DNA from: Gammaproteobacteria bacterium
Lineage (GTDB): Bacteria; Gemmatimonadota; Gemmatimonadetes; Longimicrobiales; Gaopeijiaceae
Reading direction: 5' to 3'
NCBI GenBank assembly: GCA_009843625.1
Contig: VYDD01000157.1
Location: 1-6,799, forward strand
DNA length: 6,799 bases
The notes below the pieces were generated by a model. The model had not been told where the DNA came from and did no database searches. It saw only the letters and a program-made list of their open reading frames with translations. A program made the translations under genes and the position numbers. This document shows, one piece after another, positions 1-5,666 of this stretch. Position 1 is the first letter of the stretch. Every line of letters begins with the position of its first letter.

Positions 1-1
1 C

Positions 2-151
2 GAGCATGATGACGATGATCCTCTGCCCTGCGTTGAGCGCGGGGCGTGCCGGATTCTGTATGAGCAGCACACGTTTCGTAAGATCCTGCCGGCTAGACAG
101 CTGATCGACGACCAGCTCACGGAGCGGTCGAGGCGGCAGGGCAGGCCTTGA
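2..151 (+). CDS. mreB: MreB-like rod-shape actin homologue, C-terminal end only (5' part outside window)
   Basis: An open frame enters from the left edge and ends at TGA 149-151, giving 49 residues. The stretch DDDPLPCVERGACRIL matches the last conserved block of MreB, where family members read roughly 'edPL.CVa.GtG..Le'. MreB is a cytoplasmic actin-like ATPase whose membrane-bound filaments orient the side-wall synthesis machinery. Its place directly before mreC, with an 18-base gap to the ATG, is the classic mreBCD order and supports the call strongly. About 28 residues follow the conserved block, including a basic end (RSRRQGRP). That is longer than the roughly 14 residues that follow it in E. 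coli MreB. The ATPase core lies outside the window, so a divergent MreB paralogue cannot be excluded. Confidence 0.72.
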   Translation, partial: EHDDDDPLPCVERGACRILYEQHTFRKILPARQLIDDQLTERSRRQGRP

Positions 152-169
152 GCCCGACGGGTGGGGTTG

Positions 170-1096
170 ATGCGCGAATACGGCGGCGCCGGCGGTAACG
201 GACTGCGGACGCAGTTCCTTCTGGCGGCCGCCTGCCTGCTCGCCGGCCTGTTCTTCTACCTGATTCCGACGGGGCCCCAGCAGAATATCGCGTCCGGCCT
301 TCGCCTGACCCTGCTGCGCCCGTTTGTGGACATACGCAGCGCACTGTCCGCGGCCCGGTCGATGAGCCGCGAAGCGGAGATGCTCCGCGCGCAGGTGGAC
401 TCCCTGCGCGCCTGGGTTGCCAACAATGCGCCGGCGATAGAGGAGAACCGGCGCCTTCGAGTCCTGATCGGACTGGCGCCGCTGGTGGAACGGTCGTATC
501 GCGCCGTGAGCGTGCATCGCCCGGGGAACCTGGGTTCTCAAAGCACGGTCGTGCTCGACCTCGGCCATGAGCAGGGTGTCCATGGGTTGTCCCCGATCAT
601 TACGGCCGATGGGCTCGCCGGCAGGGTTCTCGAAGCCCACCCCTCGCTTTCGATCGGCATGGACTGGTCGCACCCGGACTTCCGGGCCTCCGTCATGTCG
701 GAGGACGGTGAACTCTATGGCATTGTCGGCCCGGAACCGGCCACGTTCGGGGGAGCCGAGCGGCTCATTCTGACCGGCATCCCGTACTTCAACGTCCTGG
801 AGGACGGCACGCTGATGGTTACCAGCGGCCGAGGCGGTGTCTATCCGCGCGGCGTGCCCGTGGGCCGGATCGGAGGGTTGGCCGAGGTCGAGGAAGGATG
901 GCACCGGAGCTACTGGGTGTACCCGACGGTGCATCCGGCCTCCGTCACGCACGCGCTGGTCGGCATTGCCGACACGGCCGCACCGGGGGAGGAAGCGGAC
1001 CTGTCGAGCCTGTTCCCGCGAGCGACGTCGCCGATCCCGGACTCCGCTCGACAAGCCGGGCCGGGTGGCGCGCCCGGTGCCGATGGCCGTGGTTGA
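170..1096 (+). CDS. mreC: MreC, cell-shape-determining periplasmic scaffold protein
   Basis: MreC is a bitopic inner-membrane protein whose periplasmic domain binds PBP2 and activates the RodA-PBP2 pair. Counting from ATG 170 (308 aa), a short cytoplasmic N-terminus is followed by one membrane segment at about residues 13-33. A charged helical stretch at about 62-100 looks like the family's dimerising coiled coil. The beta-rich core follows, with VVLDLGHEQGV (127-137), ADGLAGRVLE (146-155) and the signature TSGRGGVYPRGVPVGRIGG (218-236). Length is normal for the family. The last 40 residues are rich in Ala, Pro, Gly and acidic residues and are probably disordered. The start is uncertain: GTG 161 and TTG 167 are in frame just upstream. 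ATG 170 was preferred as a standard codon preceded by G-rich GGGTGGGG, though the spacing is short; the choice changes only 1-3 residues. The 3' end overlaps mreD by 14 bases. Confidence 0.93.
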   Translation: MREYGGAGGNGLRTQFLLAAACLLAGLFFYLIPTGPQQNIASGLRLTLLRPFVDIRSALSAARSMSREAEMLRAQVDSLRAWVANNAPAIEENRRLRVLIGLAPLVERSYRAVSVHRPGNLGSQSTVVLDLGHEQGVHGLSPIITADGLAGRVLEAHPSLSIGMDWSHPDFRASVMSEDGELYGIVGPEPATFGGAERLILTGIPYFNVLEDGTLMVTSGRGGVYPRGVPVGRIGGLAEVEEGWHRSYWVYPTVHPASVTHALVGIADTAAPGEEADLSSLFPRATSPIPDSARQAGPGGAPGADGRG

Positions 1097-1613
1097 CCGT
1101 CCGCTCCCCGGCTCCCCGCGTCTGGGAATCGGGCCGGGCGTGGTCGTTGCAGTCACCCTGATTCTGGTCTTCTTCCACTTCGTTCTGAGGCTCGGCCTGG
1201 GGATGGGTGCCGCAGCTCCCGATCTCCTGACCGTCGCGCTCCTGTTCCACGTTCGCAGGGTCCGTTTCGGGACTGCGGCATGCATCGGCTTCGCCCTGGG
1301 CATGCTGGAAGACGCGTTCGCGCTGGTAGCTTTTGGCGCGAACACCGTGGCGATGACCGTAGTGGGCATTCTGGGCGTGCAGACCAGGGCATTCTTCGTA
1401 CCCACCGCCTCGCTTTCCTTTCACCTCATATATTTTGTCACCGGCAAGTGGCTGCGTGACTTCATCCACTGGATCCTGCAGCAGGCCGCCGGCGTCACGA
1501 GCGGGTTCATCGAACCGATGATTCTCACTGCGGTTCCGGCCGCGCTCTATGCCGCTCTGGTGGGCGTGCTCGTCGTGAAGCTCATCGGTCCCTTCAGCGA
1601 GGGCGAGTCATGA
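1083..1613 (+). CDS. mreD: MreD, rod-shape-determining integral membrane protein
   Basis: MreD is a small polytopic inner-membrane protein of the elongasome that acts with MreC; its exact biochemical role is unsettled. The 176-residue product is hydrophobic, with about five likely membrane segments (near 16-36, 45-57, 64-82, 86-104 and 146-167, plus a less certain one near 109-120). The segment IGFALGMLEDAF (68-79) followed by FGANTVAMTVVG (84-95) matches the family pattern of a Gly/Leu-rich helix ending in Asp and then a 'lG...al' loop. The size is typical. ATG 1083 is the start because it gives a short polar N-terminus before the first helix; GTG 1089 is an alternative. There is no clear Shine-Dalgarno sequence, and the start lies inside the end of mreC, so translational coupling is likely. 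The stop overlaps the mrdA start as ATGA. Confidence 0.9.
   Translation: MAVVDRPLPGSPRLGIGPGVVVAVTLILVFFHFVLRLGLGMGAAAPDLLTVALLFHVRRVRFGTAACIGFALGMLEDAFALVAFGANTVAMTVVGILGVQTRAFFVPTASLSFHLIYFVTGKWLRDFIHWILQQAAGVTSGFIEPMILTAVPAALYAALVGVLVVKLIGPFSEGES
1599..1603 (+). promoter_or_regulatory. Ribosome binding site of mrdA
   Basis: GAGGG lies inside the last codons of mreD with six bases between it and ATG 1610. It supports that start and suggests independent ribosome entry in addition to termination-reinitiation at the ATGA overlap. Confidence 0.6.
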
Positions 1614-3454
1614 ATCAGTTCCAGGTTCCCGGTCCGGAGGCGTCGCAGCGCGCCCGCATCGCCGTCGTCGGCCTCATAGCGCTCTTCGCGGTCCTCACCG
1701 TCGCCTTCTTCCGCCTCCAGGTGCTCGAGGCCAACACATACGAGCTTCGCTCGGAGTCGAACCGGCTGCGGCCGTTTCCCATTGAAGCTCCCCGCGGCGC
1801 CGTCTTCGATCGTAGCGGGCGGGTCGTCGCGAGCAGCGTCCCGGGCTACTCGCTGCACGTGTTCCCTTCCTCTGCTTCCGGGGTCATGGAGACCACGCTC
1901 GAGCGCTTGCAATCGTATGTCGATCTGGACGATGCGAGGATCGAACTGCTGCTCGAACGCGCCCGCCGCGAACCCTATCAGCCGCTCCTGGTGGACGGCG
2001 ACGCCGATTTCGATCTCGTCTCCACGCTCGAAGAGCACCGCGCGGAACTGCCGAACGTGGTGGTGCGGATGGATCCGAAGCGCCAGTACCAGGCTGCGCG
2101 CGCGGTCTCCCACCTCATGGGGTATGTAGGCGAAGTGACGGCGGAGGAATTGGAGCAGGAACTGTATTCGGAGTACTCGAGCGGGATGACGGTGGGCAAG
2201 GAGGGGGTAGAGCGGCAGTATGAAGCCCGCCTTCAGGGGAAGCGGGGCCTGCGCTATTCGGAGGTGGACGCGCTGGGCCGGGTCGTGAGCTCTCCGTTCG
2301 GGCAGGTCGTGCAGGCGCCCGAGCCCGGGGTGGACATGCAACTGAATCTCGACCTTGATCTGATGGAGTGGATCCATCACATCTTCCCCGACTCCATGCG
2401 CGGCGCGGTAGTGGCGCTGAATGTCGAAGACGGTGGCGTGCTCGCGCTGTATTCGGCCCCGACCTTCGATCCCAACAGCTTCGTGGGTGGGATCGAGCCC
2501 GACGAGTGGGCGTCCCTCAACAGCGACCCGGACCAGCCGCTCTTCAATCGCGCAGTCGTGGGACGCTACGCCCCCGGATCCACGTGGAAGCTCGCGGTCG
2601 CGGCCATCGGCCTGCAGCTCGGCCTGGTGGAGGCGCACGAACACATGTCGCGGGGGTGCACGGGAGCGATGTTCGTAGGCAACCGCCTGTTCCGCTGCTG
2701 GAACGAAGCCGGTCACGGGTCTCTCGATCTCGTGGAGGCGATCCAGCACTCGTGCAACGTGTACTTCTACCAGTTGGGCCTCAGGATCGGGCTCGAGCGT
2801 CTTCTGGCCAACGCGAACCAAATGGGCTTCGCGCGGCAGTGCGGCATCGACCTGCCCCGCGAATCGCCGGGGGTGTTTCCGAGCGATCTCGGCTTCTGGG
2901 AGGAGCGGTTCGGGTATCGCGCGCAGGAAACGGAGGTATTGTCGCTCGCGATCGGGCAGGGCCCCAACGACCAGACACCGCTTGGGATCGCCCAGTTCTA
3001 CCTCGCCATGGCCCGGGGCGGGCAGGCTCCGGCGCCACGCATCCTGCAGGGGGAGGAGGCGGGCGAAACCTGGGACATCGGGATTTCACCGGAGCCCGGC
3101 GAGATTCTGATGGAAGGGCTCAGGCGGGTCTTCATGCCGGGCGGCACTGCGTACATGTCGTCGGTCGAGCACTGGGCACTCCTGGGCAAATCGGGCACCG
3201 CTCAGAACGCACAGGATCCGGACCGCAGCCACGCGTGGTTCGCGGCAATAGCGGGGCCCCGGGACGCACCGCCCGAGATCGTCGTGGCGGTGCTGGTGGA
3301 GCTCGGAGAAAGCGGATCCATCGTGGCCGCGCCGCTCGCCGCCAAGTCCGCGGACTACTTCCTGCGCAAGCGCTACGGCATCCCCACCGACACCATACAG
3401 ACGCTTGGCGAACACCTCCTGACGGGCACGCCTGCTCCGTGGGCAATCTGGTGA
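1610..3454 (+). CDS. mrdA: Penicillin-binding protein 2, elongasome DD-transpeptidase
   Basis: PBP2 crosslinks nascent peptidoglycan in the periplasm during side-wall elongation and is the target of mecillinam in E. coli. The 614-residue length is close to E. coli PBP2 (633). A membrane anchor at about 16-34 is followed by the class B N-terminal signature, with APRGAVFDRSGRVVASSVPGYSL at 60-82, and by the dimerisation/pedestal region to about 240 (including MGYVGEVTAEEL, 170-181). The transpeptidase domain carries all three active-site motifs: STWK (324-327, nucleophile S324), SCN (381-383) and KSGT (527-530). Supporting PBP2 blocks are GCTG plus RLFRCWNEAGHGSLDL (349-374), IGQGPNDQTPLGIAQFYLAMA (448-468) and HAWFAAIAGP (541-550). 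The KSG form instead of KTG is normal for PBP2. ATG 1610 overlaps the mreD stop by four bases. Placement next to rodA favours PBP2 over the divisome paralogue FtsI. Confidence 0.96.
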   Translation: MNQFQVPGPEASQRARIAVVGLIALFAVLTVAFFRLQVLEANTYELRSESNRLRPFPIEAPRGAVFDRSGRVVASSVPGYSLHVFPSSASGVMETTLERLQSYVDLDDARIELLLERARREPYQPLLVDGDADFDLVSTLEEHRAELPNVVVRMDPKRQYQAARAVSHLMGYVGEVTAEELEQELYSEYSSGMTVGKEGVERQYEARLQGKRGLRYSEVDALGRVVSSPFGQVVQAPEPGVDMQLNLDLDLMEWIHHIFPDSMRGAVVALNVEDGGVLALYSAPTFDPNSFVGGIEPDEWASLNSDPDQPLFNRAVVGRYAPGSTWKLAVAAIGLQLGLVEAHEHMSRGCTGAMFVGNRLFRCWNEAGHGSLDLVEAIQHSCNVYFYQLGLRIGLERLLANANQMGFARQCGIDLPRESPGVFPSDLGFWEERFGYRAQETEVLSLAIGQGPNDQTPLGIAQFYLAMARGGQAPAPRILQGEEAGETWDIGISPEPGEILMEGLRRVFMPGGTAYMSSVEHWALLGKSGTAQNAQDPDRSHAWFAAIAGPRDAPPEIVVAVLVELGESGSIVAAPLAAKSADYFLRKRYGIPTDTIQTLGEHLLTGTPAPWAIW

Positions 3455-3470
3455 CTCCCTCCGACGCCGT

Positions 3471-3474
3471 GGAG
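3471..3474 (+). promoter_or_regulatory. Ribosome binding site of rodA
   Basis: GGAG sits in the 28-base mrdA-rodA gap with eight bases before ATG 3483, an ideal spacing. It fixes the rodA start. I see no terminator-like hairpin or T-run in this gap, so transcription probably continues from mrdA. Confidence 0.7.
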
Positions 3475-3482
3475 CCTGCCCG

Positions 3483-4739
3483 ATGAAGGCCCTGTTCTCG
3501 CGGTGGGCCCTCGACAGGGGCCTCATCCTCGCCCTGCTCGTGCTCTCCGCCTTCGGCGTGGCGATGATCTATTCGACCGGCCAGCTGAACGTGCCCAGCC
3601 CGGTCGTCGAAGGCGTGTGGATCCGGCAGCTGGTATGGTTCGCGTTCGGGCTGACGGCCTTCACCGTCATCAGCCGGATCTCGAGCAACTGGATCGAGTG
3701 GGCTTCGGTGCCCGCCTATGTGCTGGCGGTAGTGTTGCTGGCCGTCACACTGGTCGTTGGTACCGGCCGCGGCACCGCGGCCGGGGTGACCAGCTTCCTC
3801 CAGTTCGGCGGCTTTCAGTTCCAGCCGGCGGAAGTCGCCAAGATTGCGACCATCCTGGCGCTGGCGCGCCTGATGGCCTCACGGCTGGAAGCGCCCGGAC
3901 ATGGTTCCCGGCGATCGTGGCAGCTGACCGATGTCATCGGGCCGTGCGCGCTGGTGGGGCTCCCTCTTGTCCTGGTGCTGCTACAGCCGGATCTGGGCAC
4001 CGCGATGGCCTTCGTGGGCATCCTGATGGCGGTGCTCTTCTGGTCGGGGATACCGCTGACCTATCTGTTCCTGCTGGTGAGCCCCGCCATCGCGCTGGTG
4101 GTCTCCTTCAACACCTGGCTGTTCTCGGCGTACATGGTGGCGCTGATCGGGATTCTTTATCTGCGCCGCTCCCGCCTCTACACCTTCGAGTACGTGGCGG
4201 TGCTCGTGTTCAATCTGGCCGTGGGCACGGTCGCGCGGCTCCTCTGGGACTCCCTGGCACCCTACCAGCAGAACCGGGTGCTGGTGTTTCTCGATCCTGG
4301 CCTCGACCCGCAGCAGGCGGGTTACCACCTCGTCCAGTCGAAGGTTGCCATTGGCAGCGGCGGATTGACCGGCAAGGGGTTTACGCTGGGCACCCAGAAG
4401 CGGTTCAACTTCCTGCCCGAGCAGCACACCGATTTCATCTTCGCGGTGATCGGGGAGGAGTTCGGTTTCATGGGCACGCTGCTGGTTCTTTCCGGCTTCG
4501 CCTATGTTCTGTTCCGGCTCATCCGCATGGCGACCGGAACCGCCAGTCACTTTGCAAGCTTCGTGCTCTTCGGTATCTTCGGCGCCTGGATTACCCACGT
4601 CTTCGTAAACACCGGAATGACCGTCGGGCTGGTGCCGGTGACCGGCATTCCCCTTCCGTTCATCAGCTACGGGGGCTCCTTTCTGCTGATGTGCTGGGTG
4701 GCCGCGGCGCTCGCCGTGCGCGTCGCCCGGCAGAACTGA
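3483..4739 (+). CDS. rodA: RodA, SEDS-family peptidoglycan glycosyltransferase
   Basis: RodA polymerises lipid II into glycan strands in the inner membrane and works as a complex with PBP2, encoded just upstream. The 418-residue product is highly hydrophobic, with about ten membrane segments, and is somewhat longer than E. coli RodA (370). SEDS blocks appear in order: FQPAEVAKI (113-121) with E117, LQPDLGTAM (167-175), YQQNRVLVFLDPGLDP (261-276), GYHLVQSKVAIGSGGLTGKG (280-299), FLPEQHTDFIFAVIGEEFGFMG (310-331) and NTGMTVGLVPVTGIPLPFISYGGS (376-399). D275 corresponds to the essential extracellular Asp of the family. Two positions depart from the usual pattern: the 'kGa.RWi.lG' segment reads GVTSFLQFGG (101-110) without Trp, and the Gly after DP is Gln (DPQQAGYH). 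Gene context favours RodA over the divisome paralogue FtsW. The start is supported by GGAG at 3471-3474. Confidence 0.95.
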   Translation: MKALFSRWALDRGLILALLVLSAFGVAMIYSTGQLNVPSPVVEGVWIRQLVWFAFGLTAFTVISRISSNWIEWASVPAYVLAVVLLAVTLVVGTGRGTAAGVTSFLQFGGFQFQPAEVAKIATILALARLMASRLEAPGHGSRRSWQLTDVIGPCALVGLPLVLVLLQPDLGTAMAFVGILMAVLFWSGIPLTYLFLLVSPAIALVVSFNTWLFSAYMVALIGILYLRRSRLYTFEYVAVLVFNLAVGTVARLLWDSLAPYQQNRVLVFLDPGLDPQQAGYHLVQSKVAIGSGGLTGKGFTLGTQKRFNFLPEQHTDFIFAVIGEEFGFMGTLLVLSGFAYVLFRLIRMATGTASHFASFVLFGIFGAWITHVFVNTGMTVGLVPVTGIPLPFISYGGSFLLMCWVAAALAVRVARQN

Positions 4740-4746
4740 ACAAGCC

Positions 4747-5604
4747 ATGGCCTGGTTCAACAAGCCCAAGAAGCCGTTGCGCGCCCAGGATCGCCGGGAT
4801 GTTCCGAGCGACGTCTTCAGGAAGTGCCCGGGCTGCGGCGCCATCGTATACCGCGAAAAACTCACGCAGAATCACTCCGTGTGTCCGGAGTGCGGGTTCC
4901 ACTTCAGATTCGCGGCCTCCGACTATCTGCGTCTGCTGATGGACGAAGGCTCCTTCAGCGAGGAGCACGCGGGTCTGGCCAGCGCCGACCCCTTGGGCTT
5001 CGTCGACTCGAAGCCCTACACCGCGCGGGTGCAGGTGGCCGAGCAGCGTGCCGGACGGCCGGAAGCCATGGTCGTGGGTTCGGGCAAGCTGGACGGCATC
5101 CCGGTGTCGCTGGCGGTGATGGACTTTTCCTTCATCGGAGGATCGATGGGATCGGTGGTGGGGGAGAAGCTGGCCCGAATCATCGACAGGTCGCTGCGTG
5201 AGAGTGTCCCGCTTGTCGTCGTGAGCGCCTCCGGCGGAGCCCGCATGCAGGAGGGCATCCTGTCGCTGATGCAGATGGCGAAGACGGCAACATTGCTGGC
5301 GAGGCTGCACGAGGCGGGCCTGCCCCACATATCCATCCTCACCAACCCGACAGCGGGCGGGGTCACCGCGTCCTACGCCATGCTGGGCGACGTCAACCTC
5401 GCGGAACCCGACGCCTTCATCGGGTTTGCCGGGCCCCGCGTGATCGAGGAGACGATCCGGCAGGAGCTGCCGGACGGGTTTCAGCGATCCGAGTTCCTTC
5501 TCGAGCACGGCATGCTCGACTGCGTCGTGCCGCGCAGCGAATTGAAGGCCACCGTGGCACTTCTGCTGCGGCACATGTGGGCGGGGTGGAAGCCCCAGGG
5601 CTGA
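4747..5604 (+). CDS. accD: Acetyl-CoA carboxylase carboxyltransferase subunit beta
   Basis: AccD pairs with AccA (not in this window) in the cytoplasm to move the carboxyl group from carboxybiotin-BCCP to acetyl-CoA. The product is malonyl-CoA, in the committed step of fatty acid synthesis. The 285 residues begin with a four-cysteine zinc ribbon, CPGC (27-30) and CPEC (46-49), at the same positions as in E. coli AccD. The crotonase-like carboxyltransferase fold follows: MDFSFIGGSMGSVVGEK (125-141), the oxyanion-type loop SASGGARMQEG (160-170), LTNPTAGGVTASYAMLGD (198-215) and IGFAGPRVIEETI (225-237). The C-terminus is slightly shorter than in E. coli (about 304 aa), with no domain missing. 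It starts seven bases after the rodA stop. There is no clear Shine-Dalgarno sequence, so coupling to rodA translation is likely. Confidence 0.97.
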   Translation: MAWFNKPKKPLRAQDRRDVPSDVFRKCPGCGAIVYREKLTQNHSVCPECGFHFRFAASDYLRLLMDEGSFSEEHAGLASADPLGFVDSKPYTARVQVAEQRAGRPEAMVVGSGKLDGIPVSLAVMDFSFIGGSMGSVVGEKLARIIDRSLRESVPLVVVSASGGARMQEGILSLMQMAKTATLLARLHEAGLPHISILTNPTAGGVTASYAMLGDVNLAEPDAFIGFAGPRVIEETIRQELPDGFQRSEFLLEHGMLDCVVPRSELKATVALLLRHMWAGWKPQG

Positions 5605-5607
5605 AGC

Positions 5608-5637
5608 TCTCCGGCGCTGCTCCACAAGCGCTGGAGA
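5608..5637 (+). other. Predicted RNA hairpin just after accD
   Basis: An inverted repeat starts four bases after the accD stop. Bases 5608-5618 (TCTCCGGCGCT) pair with 5627-5637 (AGCGCTGGAGA) over 11 base pairs, with one G-U wobble (5613/5632) and an 8-base loop. No T-run follows, so it does not look like a standard intrinsic terminator. It could slow ribosomes or polymerase, mark an mRNA processing or 3'-end protection point, or act as an attenuator between accD and folC. The pairing was read directly from the sequence; the function is inference. If folC starts at GTG 5586, the repeat lies within coding sequence. Confidence 0.45.
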
Positions 5638-5641
5638 ACAC

Positions 5642-5662
5642 GGCGCCCGAGCCCGGGGCGCC
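5642..5662 (+). other. Second GC hairpin, next to the folC start
   Basis: GGCGCCC (5642-5648) pairs perfectly with GGGCGCC (5656-5662) around a 7-base loop. All seven pairs are G-C, and the stem ends four bases before ATG 5667. In RNA this would cover the place where a folC ribosome binding site would sit, so it could lower folC translation. Short GC stems arise easily by chance in DNA this GC-rich; the case rests on position and on the neighbouring 11-bp stem. Confidence 0.35.
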
Positions 5663-5666
5663 CGCG

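Noticed and set aside
1061..1077. Possible CCGGG/CCCGG hairpin just before the mreD start
   Set aside because: It is only a five-base-pair stem in very GC-rich coding sequence, so it is expected by chance.
1547..2821. 424-codon open frame on the minus strand opposite mrdA
   Set aside because: It lies antisense to a motif-complete PBP2, and its translation is rich in Arg, His and Asp with no recognisable motif. This is the usual mirror of GC-rich codon use on the opposite strand.
2368..3486. 372-codon open frame on the plus strand in another frame of mrdA
   Set aside because: The translation is Arg/Gly/Pro-rich without motifs and overlaps the PBP2 catalytic domain; it is a frame shadow in high-GC DNA.
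3981..4865. 294-codon minus-strand open frame opposite rodA
   Set aside because: His/Glu/Gln-rich low-complexity translation, antisense to the conserved SEDS core, with no recognisable family.
3503..4939. 478-codon open frame overlapping rodA and the start of accD
   Set aside because: It is longer than rodA, but its product is Arg/Gly-rich with no family motif, while the rodA and accD frames carry all their conserved blocks. It is a shadow.
5608..5637. Intrinsic transcription terminator after accD
   Set aside because: The stem is good but is followed by AACACGGCGC instead of a T-run, and folC follows on the same strand. It was kept as a hairpin of unknown role.
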